Positions 6,681-14,887 of a DNA stretch of 16,077 bases are shown in pieces. The DNA lies in NCBI GenBank assembly GCA_029779995.1, contig JAKOZM010000262.1, positions 1 to 16,077 of the forward strand. Reading direction: 5' to 3'. This DNA comes from Actinomycetes bacterium. Its GTDB lineage: Bacteria > Actinomycetota > Actinomycetes > S36-B12 > UBA10799. Position 1 is the stretch's first letter; each line of letters starts with the position of its first letter. The notes under the pieces were generated by a model. It was not told the origin of the DNA. It did not search any database and saw only the letters and a program-made list of their open reading frames with translations. Both the position numbers and the translations under genes were made by a program.

Positions 6681-7721
6681 TCATTCCATCGGCTTGACCT
6701 TGACCTCGATGAAAGCGATCTCGTCGGGGTCGAGCCCGTACTTGGCATAGAGTTGCTGGTCGATCTCGGGGATGGATTTGGACCAGTCGATGTCCGACCC
6801 CGAAGTGAAGTCCTCGAGGGGGACGTGCTTCCACTTGATAGCCGAGTTGTGCTGGGTAGTTTTCAGTATTCCAAGCATCGCCCGAGCGAACTTCGTCTGG
6901 ACGTACCTAGCGCACGCCTCGGCCTCCGGTGCAGTGGGGAACCGTCCGATCGACATGAACGTCTGGGTGAAGCCGGTGCCCGGTGCAGCCACCAAGGGTG
7001 AGCCGATCACTCTGCCGGATTTCACGGCGGCACCGTCGGCGCTAGCGAGGATCACCTTGAACTGGTCTACCACCCCAGGCGTCACGACATAGTCCCGTCG
7101 AATCCACCTCACTGCTCGCTTGCGGCTGAGGAGGCCCAACACTCGGACATAGTCCTGTCCGTCGTCCGGCCGGGCCTCCAGGCAGACTTCGGCCATACGT
7201 GCGAAGGTGTTCGTCTTCATGCGGAGACCGCTGGAGGCGGGGATACGCTCACGCAGTTCCGGGTGAGCCTCGAAGACGCTGGGATCCCAACTGCACGGAT
7301 GCTCGGTGATCGCACTCGCCAGGGATGCCGTTGTCTGCCGGGAGACGGTGGCGACGAGCGCCTTGGCGGCCCCTGAGATGTGGGACTGTGTGCCGATCGG
7401 GCCGATGATCCCTGAGGCGTCGCGATAAGTGACCACGACGCCACCGTCGATCTCAGGACCAGGGAACACGTTAGATGATCGGGGCTCGTAGAACGCCACG
7501 CTCAAGTGCTCGTCTGACAGGGTCTTCTGGTTCCACGACTTCGGGGTCTGACCCGCGTTGGACAGGAAGCGTGCCGGGGTGATCAGAACCGTCTTCCCGG
7601 ACACCTCAAAAGCCGCGTCCATGAACAGGTGATAAATCGGTGGCGCCTTGCTTGCGTTGTCGCCAATCAGGTCCTCCTGATAGGGCGGGTTGCCGATCAC
7701 GACGTCGAACTTCTTGGTCAT
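6681..7721 (-). CDS. Eco57I-type N6-adenine methylase subunit with NPPY motif
   Basis: 346 residues from ATG 7721. It opens almost at once with FDVVIGNPPYQ; N11-P-P-Y14 is the catalytic motif IV of gamma-type N6-adenine methylases. A complete enzyme of this class has about 150 or more residues with the SAM-binding motif I in front of NPPY; here that part appears at the C-terminus of the preceding helicase protein. The rest looks like a target-recognition region ending in SIPEIDQQLYAKYGL and FIEVKVKPME, a tail typical for the family, so the 3' end is complete. ATG 7721 is 2 bases past the upstream stop with AAGGA ahead; a TTG at 7727 overlapping that stop by 3 bases is possible. Likely functions only as a complex with its neighbours. 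Confidence 0.85.
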   Translation of the reverse strand: MTKKFDVVIGNPPYQEDLIGDNASKAPPIYHLFMDAAFEVSGKTVLITPARFLSNAGQTPKSWNQKTLSDEHLSVAFYEPRSSNVFPGPEIDGGVVVTYRDASGIIGPIGTQSHISGAAKALVATVSRQTTASLASAITEHPCSWDPSVFEAHPELRERIPASSGLRMKTNTFARMAEVCLEARPDDGQDYVRVLGLLSRKRAVRWIRRDYVVTPGVVDQFKVILASADGAAVKSGRVIGSPLVAAPGTGFTQTFMSIGRFPTAPEAEACARYVQTKFARAMLGILKTTQHNSAIKWKHVPLEDFTSGSDIDWSKSIPEIDQQLYAKYGLDPDEIAFIEVKVKPME

Positions 7722-7723
7722 GG

Positions 7724-10700
7724 TCAAGGTCCTTCCGTCGACATGTCGTCGACCATGGTCTGACGCTCCTCAGGGGACATTCGGGCTAGGTTGCCCACTC
7801 TGAAGTGCCCGGACTCCTCGATCCAACGCTTGCGTTCGGGGATCCCACCGGAGACGGCCTCGATCGTGATGCGGTGCAGGATCTGGTTGTGACTCATCTC
7901 GAAGACCTGCGTGGTAAGGATGTGTCGTAGCCGATCGTCCTGGTCAGGGATCGCTTCGGCAAGGCCGGTGTCGAGCCTGCGGACGATCTCCATGAGGAAC
8001 AGCCCGGCCGTTGAGAACAGGTCGGCGAATGTCTTGTCCGGGTCGGTGAAGATGTCCGGGTTCTCGTCCTCAAGGATGTCCAGCATCCTCTGGACGACGG
8101 GTTTAGGGGTGAACACCAGCGAGGTTTTCTGCCGGGGGATGTAGGCAAAGATGTCCTCGGTCAGCTCGTCGTCGAAGTAGTCGGCGAGTTCCTCCTTCTT
8201 GTCCAGGAACTCCTGGAGGGCCTGATCGAAGACGGCCTCGTCGAACAGGCCGGGGATGGTCTTGACCGTGCCGTCGTCTTCGAGGATCTTCTGGCCGTCG
8301 CGCAGAAGGCGGAACTCGCCTTCGGTGATCCCGGTGATCTCGTGGAACACGTCGTCGGGGGTGTAGTCGTCGAAGTTCGACAGGCGTATGCCGCGGTCGC
8401 CGTAGGCCATGAGGAACATGGGGATCGTGCGGGCGAAGCCGCGCAGGTGAGAGCGGGCGTCGTCCATCGTCTGGTTCGCGCGCTTCTGCTCCTTCTTGGT
8501 CTCCTCGCGCGTGACTACCTCGGGCACGATCTCCTCCATCGTCTTGTCGACTATGGCCAGGATGTTGTCCTGGAACGCCTTGTTTTGCTCGAGCTTCTTG
8601 GCTTGGAGCGCCTCGGCGTCGGCCTCGGTGGCTGCGTTATTCAGTTCGTCGTCGAGGTGCTTGCTGGCGATGTTGTGCTCGGCGTACGCGCGCTCGACCC
8701 GGTCCTTCACGGCCTGCTCAGTGCGCTTCTCGTCGCGCTGGAGCTGCTTCGCGGTTAGCCCGTAGGCCTCCTTCAGCTCCTTGCGCTTCTGGCGGGTCTG
8801 CTCGGTCACCGCCTTCGCGATTGCCGTCGCTGCGGTGGACGCCGGGGCGTCAGGTTCGATGCTCGGAAGGTCCTCGATTCGATAGACGGGCTTACCGAGC
8901 TCTGCGACCTTCGGGTTGATCACGGTCTCCAAATCGACCTGGACGTTGCCGTCAGGGTCGGTCACCGGCGGCGGCTGCGGGATCTCGATGGGCTCCCCCT
9001 TCTTGATCTTGCCCTGCTTCGCGGTGGGCAGCTTGTCGAGGATCTCCTTGACGTGCTCGGAGTACCGGAAGATGCCAGCGACGTGCGCGAACAACAGGTT
9101 CGACAGGAACCCGCGGCGCACGACCTCGCGGGCCTTGAACACTTGGGGGAAGGTCAGCACCTGGGAGGCGTCGAGCTTGATCATCCGACCCTCGGCGTCC
9201 TCACCCAGGACAGGGAAGAAGTTCAGCAGCGTACGGATGTTCTCCTGCCGAACCTCCGGATTGCCAGAGGGGTTCGGGTGCAGGTTGTTGGCGAAGGCGT
9301 CGAAGATCGTCAGGGTGCGCTCGGGTGCGAAGTCGAAGATGTACGCGTTGTGCTTCTGGTACGCCTGCTCGCCGCGCTCGAAGGTGCACGGGTTCTGCGC
9401 CCGGAAGGCGGCCTGCATGTACTGGGCTGGGGAAGCCAGGTCGGACAGCATGATGACCGCTGTCCACTCGGGCACCGTGACGCCTGTGGTCAGCTGCCCC
9501 ACGGACAGGGTGATGGTTTTGCCATCCGAGGCTTCTGCCTCCGTGATGGCGGCACGCACCTTGTCAAGCCCCTTGCCGACAGCCACGGCGTCACTGTCGC
9601 CGTCGCTTCTTCCGTCTCCGGCGGCCAGGATGATCGTGTAGTCCTTGAAGACCTCATGATTCTTCAGGAGCCTGTCCAGGGCCTTCGCGGAAGCGACGCG
9701 GTTGAGCAGCCAGAAGGAGTGGCGGATTTCGTCGCGCAGCTCGGGTGTGGAGAAGGGGTATTTCTCGTTGGTCGCCATGCAGTCGAGGAACTTGATGACC
9801 TCGGCTTCGTGCTCGAAGAAGCCGCTGTCCTTGGTCGCGAAGAACTCGTTGAGGTCGAACGTGTAGTCGATGTTCGCCTCCTCCTCGTCGATGGCGACGC
9901 CCTCGGCCAGACGGTCCGTGATCATCCGCGAGATTTGGTACGTCAGCAGGTTGAGCGTCGGCAGCGCCGCGTACGGGTTCTCCTGGCCCTCTTGCTCCCA
10001 ATCTTGTCGGGCCGTCTGCTCGTCCTCGTAGGTCCAGTTGAAGATCTGGTTTTGGTCGAACTTGCCGGCGGCCAGGGCCTTGAACGGCGTACCCGACAGG
10101 TGCAGGGTCCGTGCGCGCTTGATCTGGTCGAAGGCCATATCGGTCTTGGTGGTGTCGATGCCCTCGTGTGCCTCGTCGATCACCAATAGGTCCCAGTCGA
10201 GGTCCGCGATGTGCTTGAGCTTGTCGTAGGGGCCGCCGAAGTACTGCGATCCCTTGAGGTCCTGGAGCGAGAGGAACTCCACGATTCGCGGATCCTCGTC
10301 CTCGTGGGTGGACACGTAGCCGCGCCACTGCTCGCGGGTCATCGGTGAACGATCGGCCAGCGATGGTGACTCCGACACGAACTTGAAGGTCGTCTGGTGG
10401 CCGATGAAGCGCACGAAGTCGTCGAGCCACGAGTTCGCGATCGCCGGGCGGTTGGTGACGATCAGGACGCGACGCACGTCGAGGGTTCGCATCAGGTGGT
10501 AGGCGGTCAGGGTCTTGCCGAACCGCGGCTTGGCGTTCCACAGCACCTCGGCCTTGTTGGAGGCGAACGCAGCCACCGCTTGATCGACCGCAGCCTGCTG
10601 CTCAGGACGCAGGACGTAGTCGTCCATCCCGTCCTTCTGGACATCGGAGAAGTCTTGGCCGGCGAAGTTGTTGAAGTACTCGAGCGACTTCTTCGGCGCG

Positions 10701-11011
10701 CCGTCGAAGTGGTGCCACTCCGTCCGCTGGGGCATGGTCTCGCGCTCTACGCCCTGCTGCTTGAGGTAGGCGTGGAAGTCATGGTCGGTGAAGCGTCCAC
10801 CGGCCTCGGTCGTGAAGAACGCACGCCGGGACCACTCCAGTTTCTTATCGATCGACAGCTGAGATGCCTGCTGGGCCACGCGCTCGGCTGCCGTCTGCTG
10901 CTCGGTGTACCCGATTTTCTCCCAGCCCGCGTACTTCGGCAGGTCCGGCGTGGACCAGGAATAGATGACCGGTCGGATCTCCCTGTAGGTGTTGATCTCC
11001 GGGCTAGGCAT
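7724..11011 (-). CDS. GIY-YIG/T5orf172-like nuclease, SF2 helicase and methylase N-terminal part
   Basis: 1095 residues from ATG 11011. Residues 14-50 (VIYSWS...GWEKIGYT...ERVAQQ) look like a T5orf172/MUG113 GIY-YIG-type nuclease domain. An SF2 helicase follows: Walker A-like NAKPRFGKT at 159-167, DEAH at 279-282, SGTPF at 306-310, then a motif V/VI region with TTGVTVPEW and MQAAFRAQNP. A long charged helical, probably coiled-coil region follows. From about 967, FTPKPVVQRML and DLFSTAGLFLMEIVRRL resemble motifs X and I of Eco57I-type methylases, with the usual DPxxGxG loop altered. The NPPY half is the next gene. The start overlaps the preceding stop by 8 bases. I infer a restriction factor that loads on DNA, translocates and cuts, with modification by the split methylase. 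Confidence 0.85.
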   Translation of the reverse strand: MPSPEINTYREIRPVIYSWSTPDLPKYAGWEKIGYTEQQTAAERVAQQASQLSIDKKLEWSRRAFFTTEAGGRFTDHDFHAYLKQQGVERETMPQRTEWHHFDGAPKKSLEYFNNFAGQDFSDVQKDGMDDYVLRPEQQAAVDQAVAAFASNKAEVLWNAKPRFGKTLTAYHLMRTLDVRRVLIVTNRPAIANSWLDDFVRFIGHQTTFKFVSESPSLADRSPMTREQWRGYVSTHEDEDPRIVEFLSLQDLKGSQYFGGPYDKLKHIADLDWDLLVIDEAHEGIDTTKTDMAFDQIKRARTLHLSGTPFKALAAGKFDQNQIFNWTYEDEQTARQDWEQEGQENPYAALPTLNLLTYQISRMITDRLAEGVAIDEEEANIDYTFDLNEFFATKDSGFFEHEAEVIKFLDCMATNEKYPFSTPELRDEIRHSFWLLNRVASAKALDRLLKNHEVFKDYTIILAAGDGRSDGDSDAVAVGKGLDKVRAAITEAEASDGKTITLSVGQLTTGVTVPEWTAVIMLSDLASPAQYMQAAFRAQNPCTFERGEQAYQKHNAYIFDFAPERTLTIFDAFANNLHPNPSGNPEVRQENIRTLLNFFPVLGEDAEGRMIKLDASQVLTFPQVFKAREVVRRGFLSNLLFAHVAGIFRYSEHVKEILDKLPTAKQGKIKKGEPIEIPQPPPVTDPDGNVQVDLETVINPKVAELGKPVYRIEDLPSIEPDAPASTAATAIAKAVTEQTRQKRKELKEAYGLTAKQLQRDEKRTEQAVKDRVERAYAEHNIASKHLDDELNNAATEADAEALQAKKLEQNKAFQDNILAIVDKTMEEIVPEVVTREETKKEQKRANQTMDDARSHLRGFARTIPMFLMAYGDRGIRLSNFDDYTPDDVFHEITGITEGEFRLLRDGQKILEDDGTVKTIPGLFDEAVFDQALQEFLDKKEELADYFDDELTEDIFAYIPRQKTSLVFTPKPVVQRMLDILEDENPDIFTDPDKTFADLFSTAGLFLMEIVRRLDTGLAEAIPDQDDRLRHILTTQVFEMSHNQILHRITIEAVSGGIPERKRWIEESGHFRVGNLARMSPEERQTMVDDMSTEGP

Positions 11012-11657
11012 TGTCCCCCCTTTCCTCGTGGACCCTGTCGATCCGGCACGGCTGATAAGTGTCATAGATGGTGAAGTCGAAGACGTGGCCCTGGCGCAGC
11101 GAGGCGAGCGTGAACGGCTCCCGCTGCACCATCACCGGTTGGCCATCTATGTGGTGCCACCACGAGAACTGGATCTCCTGGCCCTGGGCGGTCTGACCGG
11201 TCAAGGTGTTGCCGCACATGATGTTCGTGTCGATCAGGTAGGCCGCGGCACGATGCAGGTTCGTGCGGGCACCGCAGGCAACGCCATGGGCTTGATGGAA
11301 ACCCAGGAACTCGGCAAGCATGATCGCCTTGGCGTCCTGGTGGTTGTCCTCCAGCAGCTCAATGCCGTAAATCGACGCCAGCGCGAACAGCGACTCATGC
11401 GGCCACTCCTGCGCGGGGTACCGGCTCTCGATCGCGTGGAGCTTGCGACGCAGGATCGCCACGAGGAAGTTGCCGTCGCCGGCCGCGGGCTCGAGGAACG
11501 TTTTGTCGACGAAGTCGGGACCGGTCTCCAGCTCCTCGCGGACCAAGTCGAGCATCCGATCGACCATGTGACGGGGAGTGAAAACCTCCCCGTAAGTCTT
11601 CACACGGTGCCGCGATCTCACAAGCTGCTCCTCGACGCTGGTCTCGGTCACCGTCAT
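11004..11657 (-). CDS. Small N6-adenine methylase-like protein with SAM motif I but no NPPY
   Basis: 217 residues. It carries motif X GEVFTPRHMVDRML at 23-36, SAM-binding motif I FLEPAAGDGNFLV at 54-66, and motif II YGIELLEDN at 97-105. These match the N-terminal half of N6-adenine methylases, but there is no NPPY or DPPY anywhere; after about 150 the sequence ends with a beta-rich tail. It cannot be a methyltransferase alone as far as motifs show. First gene of a tightly packed operon: its stop lies past the helicase start. The product probably supplies the SAM-binding part, or a structural duplicate of it, to a multi-subunit enzyme. ATG 11657 has a modest GAGGG box upstream. Confidence 0.8.
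   Translation of the reverse strand: MTVTETSVEEQLVRSRHRVKTYGEVFTPRHMVDRMLDLVREELETGPDFVDKTFLEPAAGDGNFLVAILRRKLHAIESRYPAQEWPHESLFALASIYGIELLEDNHQDAKAIMLAEFLGFHQAHGVACGARTNLHRAAAYLIDTNIMCGNTLTGQTAQGQEIQFSWWHHIDGQPVMVQREPFTLASLRQGHVFDFTIYDTYQPCRIDRVHEERGDNA
11015..11026 (-). promoter_or_regulatory. Ribosome binding site of the helicase gene
   Basis: AGGAAAGGGGGG lies 3-15 bases before ATG 11011, within the end of the upstream gene. It supports this start over an in-frame one at 11065 that would add 18 unlikely residues. Confidence 0.55.
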
Positions 11658-11760
11658 TATTTCGCCCTCTGCTTTGGGTCAGACGTTAGCGGCACGGGTA
11701 GACAGGTTCGTTGCCCACGGTGGTGTGACGCCTGGCCGTTCGGGTCGCCGCGGAGCTCGG
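11658..11760. other. Spacer between tnpC and the restriction operon
   Basis: 103 bases without a coding frame I can support. No convincing promoter or terminator is seen, so read-through from tnpABC into the cargo is possible. Confidence 0.4.
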
Positions 11761-12372
11761 TCATCGCCGTACCGCCAGAGTCGTCACCGACGTGCCAGCG
11801 CCGGCCGCGTTCGTGATGTCCTCGGCATGCGCTTGGCGAGAAGCCGCCAGCTCCGCTTCGAGGATGGTGATAATCCGTCGTAGCTCGGTGACCTGCGCGT
11901 GCAGCGAGGAGTTCTCCGCGATCAGACGCTCGTTGGTGATGCGCAGATCGGCGTGGGTTTCGGGGTCAACCGTCGCACCAATGTTGAGTTGGCTGCCGAG
12001 CCAACGCTGACGTTGACGCTCAAGGGCCTCGATCTGGGCTTTCAGCTCGATGATGGTGGCGGCCTGGCGTTCCACCTTCACGGCCAGGACACGACGGTCG
12101 GCCCGAAGCCCAAGCGCCATGTCGATCCTGGTGCTTTCACTTGGCTGGTCATTGCGGACCGCGTCGGCCGCCTTGGCGACGGCCTCGCGCAAAGCCTGAT
12201 GCGTGTATACGAACTGGCGTGACACACCTGCTGCTCGCGCGACGGTCGAGATATTCACTTCACAGCCCTGAGCAGTGAGGTGGTCGAGGGCGGTCAGGAC
12301 CGCTCGTCGTTTGGCAGCTGAGGCGTCGGCGCGGTTGCGTTGTAGCGCGGCGACGGCTGCATCAGTGTTCAT
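11761..12372 (-). CDS. tnpC: Tn554 TnpC-like transposition regulator (DUF6262-type)
   Basis: 203 residues. An N-terminal helix-turn-helix is visible at about 38-65 (NISTVARAAGVSRQFVYTH), followed by a long heptad-like coiled coil from about 95 to 190 (ELKAQIEALERQR, LHAQVTELRRIITILEAEL). This matches the small third gene of Tn554-family transposons, which influences orientation and efficiency of transposition rather than catalysis. The start overlaps the tnpB stop by 11 bases, so the genes are coupled. It is longer than the Tn554 TnpC of about 125 residues, as is common in actinobacterial relatives. Confidence 0.75.
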   Translation of the reverse strand: MNTDAAVAALQRNRADASAAKRRAVLTALDHLTAQGCEVNISTVARAAGVSRQFVYTHQALREAVAKAADAVRNDQPSESTRIDMALGLRADRRVLAVKVERQAATIIELKAQIEALERQRQRWLGSQLNIGATVDPETHADLRITNERLIAENSSLHAQVTELRRIITILEAELAASRQAHAEDITNAAGAGTSVTTLAVRR

Positions 12373-14887
12373 GGCTGGTCTCCAAGAGTTGGCGCAGGTC
12401 GATCTGTCGTGCGGCAGTCGCCCGGCGGCGGATGTCGGCCATCCGCCCGACTGCGTCGCGGATCGCTTCGCGTTCGTGCTCGGGTAAGCCGTCGATGTAG
12501 GCGTCGATGCCGTCGATGATGGTGCTGGTGTCTTTGATCCTGGCCTCGTAGTGATCCAAGAGGTGCTGCTGAGCGTTGATGACTCGCGCCCGCTCCAACT
12601 TCACCCGCAGCGCATGTCGCTTAGCCTCCATCCCGTCGCGTTCGAGAGGATCAACGAGGAAGAAGGGGCACGACTCACAAGCGTGATCGACCATGCAGCC
12701 GTGGCCACCAGCTGCGACGTTCTGGGGCTCCGTGCAGTGGCCGAGTGATACAGCGATCTTCGTGAATCCGTCGCGCTCTCGGTCCGCGCTGATGACCTCG
12801 CCATGGAGGTTCAAGCGACGGGGTGCGACTGCTTCGAGGGCCTTCTTCCGTCGCTTCGCGGTCACCTTGAAGTAGGCCATGGTCGTGTTGAAGCTGCTGT
12901 GCCCCATGTACTCCTGCAAGACATCCGGCGGGGTCGTCGAACGACCCTCCGAATCGGTGGCGTCTGCGAAGCGCTGCGCAAAGGCGTGCCGGAACGAGTA
13001 GGCGTCCAGCTTCGTGAGATCGAAGTGAATGAGATTGCCTTCTGGACCTTCGGCAGGACCCTCGTAGGGAGCCTTCTCCAGCACGACAGCGACCAGATCT
13101 TGGACTCGTGCTTGGAGGTAGGTCGAGTTCCAGGGCTTATCGACTCCAGGCCTGTGCACCGAGGGGAACAGCCATTGCGACTCGACCGTGTGGTCACGCT
13201 TGATCTGCTGCCACTTGCGGATAACGTCGTGAGTCTCTTGATGGATGGGAAGCCGTTTGCCCATCGTGTACGGGGGCTTGCACCGCTCCCACTCAAGGTA
13301 GGGCGCGCCCTGGTTGTCGTAGGAGATGCAGTCGTCCTTGAGCCGCACCGTTTCCGTGGTGCGCCGCCCGCACCGCTCCTGAAGGAACAGCATCATGCGC
13401 GCCTCGGCGGTCAGGTAAGGCGTACGACGCTGCACCAGCGTCAGGCGATCCATGAGGTGGTCGATAATCGGCTGGGGAACGAACCGGAACGCGTCATCGC
13501 CGTCACGAGTGCGGGACTTGGTTCCCCGTGGACGGTGCTTGGCGAAGTCGACGGCGAACGTGGAGGGGATGTCGTCCCAGTGCTCTTGGAGAGCCTCATC
13601 GCGGCGGCAGTGGGCGACGAACCTGTTAAGCAGGCCGATCTGCCGACGCTGGGTGTGGTCCAGATGCCAGCGCTTCCGGATCCCGCTGACGATTGCGTCC
13701 ATGTCCGGTCGGCCAAGCGCGTTGCGGGGAGTACCGCGTGCTGTCAGGATCTCGTCGATCAGGACCACCATGTGGAGCAAGTACCCGACGTCCTGCCTAC
13801 CCCGAGGCGCTGAGCGGATCCAGCTCTCGTAGGACTTCGCGATCCACTCCCGTTGGATCGGACTGAGATCCACCTTCGCCTTCGGCCCGACCGGCAGGGT
13901 GGACTGGGTTAGTTCGAGGTCACGCAGGTAGATGATTTTTGGGTCGCGGTCGTCGGTTTGAGACCATGCGCGGTGGGCATCATCGATGTGGCGCTGCCAC
14001 TCGTTCAGCATCCCTGCCCGGAAGGGGTTGTCGGTAGCCCTCCCCAAGAGGCTTTCCCCGACGACAGAGGTGCAGCCGCTGCGAAGCAGCGCTCGGTAGG
14101 TGCCTCGCAGATCGGCAGTCGACAGCACGCCGCCACCGAGGTCTCGCTGTTGGACGGCATAGAGGAACTCCCAGCACACCGGCTCGGGCAGCACACCAAA
14201 CGGTACAGCCGCCGCACGAGAGTACGGGGTGAGGGTCCGCTCCATCGGGGGTTCACGTGTCGTGCGTAGCCAGGTGTCGGCATCGACTGGGAGGCCATGT
14301 ACTCCGCCGGCCTGTTCCCACTTCCGGTATGCCGCCTGGTGGCTGTGACAGAGGCCGTTCTTGCGCGTCGTGTCTCGTTGACACGACCCCGCGCGACACC
14401 GGGGCAACGGGGACAGTGGCCCGGGGTCCACGACAGCGATCCAGGACGCGACCTCAGCGGCACCGACTCGCTTCTTCGCCCACTTGGCGAACCTTGCGTG
14501 GTGCGAGTGGCACAAGCCGTTTCCACCGTGACTGCGTCCGCAACCCAATACCAAGCAGCCGACCTTGGGCTCGAAGCGAACCGGCGGGTTGGCCTGCGAC
14601 GCCCACTCGTTCAGCGAAAGGGCAGTCCCGGAGCGTTTGTGGTCGGTACGACAGCTGTGACACACGGCAGCTCTCGGTAGGAGGGTTGTGCAGCCCGACC
14701 GGACGCAGTAGCCGGCCGAGGTTCTCGTGTTGTCGGGGTCGGGGGTGAATACCAGCGTGTCGAATTCGAACTCACCTGGACGCCAGTCCCGCACGATGCC
14801 AGCCTTCAGGTGCTCCGTCCAGGTCTTGGCGAGTGCCGTCTTCGGGTCGGTCAGCGCGGAGGAGAGAGCGCGACGGGCGGTACTCAT
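12362..14887 (-). CDS. tnpB: Tn554-family tyrosine recombinase TnpB, with triple zinc-knuckle N-terminus
   Basis: 841 residues. Residues 61-183 contain three similar Cys/His units: C61-x4-C66-x9-C76-HS-C79, C111-x4-C116-x9-C126-HS-H129 and C164-x4-C169-x10-C180-HS-H183. The catalytic domain lies in the second half: ERCGRRTTE with the first Arg near 508-509, YSFRHAF at 630-636 supplying the second Arg (Tyr in place of the first His of HxxR), GH at 662-663 and nucleophile candidate Tyr672. A Cys cluster, LGHCTEP (C718) plus GC-x5-C-x2-C (C731, C737, C740), follows as in other Tn554 TnpB proteins. The start overlaps the tnpA stop (ATGA). It cooperates with TnpA in site-specific integration and excision. 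Confidence 0.88.
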   Translation of the reverse strand: MSTARRALSSALTDPKTALAKTWTEHLKAGIVRDWRPGEFEFDTLVFTPDPDNTRTSAGYCVRSGCTTLLPRAAVCHSCRTDHKRSGTALSLNEWASQANPPVRFEPKVGCLVLGCGRSHGGNGLCHSHHARFAKWAKKRVGAAEVASWIAVVDPGPLSPLPRCRAGSCQRDTTRKNGLCHSHQAAYRKWEQAGGVHGLPVDADTWLRTTREPPMERTLTPYSRAAAVPFGVLPEPVCWEFLYAVQQRDLGGGVLSTADLRGTYRALLRSGCTSVVGESLLGRATDNPFRAGMLNEWQRHIDDAHRAWSQTDDRDPKIIYLRDLELTQSTLPVGPKAKVDLSPIQREWIAKSYESWIRSAPRGRQDVGYLLHMVVLIDEILTARGTPRNALGRPDMDAIVSGIRKRWHLDHTQRRQIGLLNRFVAHCRRDEALQEHWDDIPSTFAVDFAKHRPRGTKSRTRDGDDAFRFVPQPIIDHLMDRLTLVQRRTPYLTAEARMMLFLQERCGRRTTETVRLKDDCISYDNQGAPYLEWERCKPPYTMGKRLPIHQETHDVIRKWQQIKRDHTVESQWLFPSVHRPGVDKPWNSTYLQARVQDLVAVVLEKAPYEGPAEGPEGNLIHFDLTKLDAYSFRHAFAQRFADATDSEGRSTTPPDVLQEYMGHSSFNTTMAYFKVTAKRRKKALEAVAPRRLNLHGEVISADRERDGFTKIAVSLGHCTEPQNVAAGGHGCMVDHACESCPFFLVDPLERDGMEAKRHALRVKLERARVINAQQHLLDHYEARIKDTSTIIDGIDAYIDGLPEHEREAIRDAVGRMADIRRRATAARQIDLRQLLETSHEH

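Noticed and set aside
6470..6748. Longer start for the TIR protein at 6748
   Set aside because: The extra residues overlap the methylase 3' end and show no similarity; GGAGG marks ATG 6469.
8342..8765. Plus-strand frames opposite the helicase coiled-coil region
   Set aside because: Leu/Val- and Ser-rich shadows of a charged helical region, with no start context or homology.
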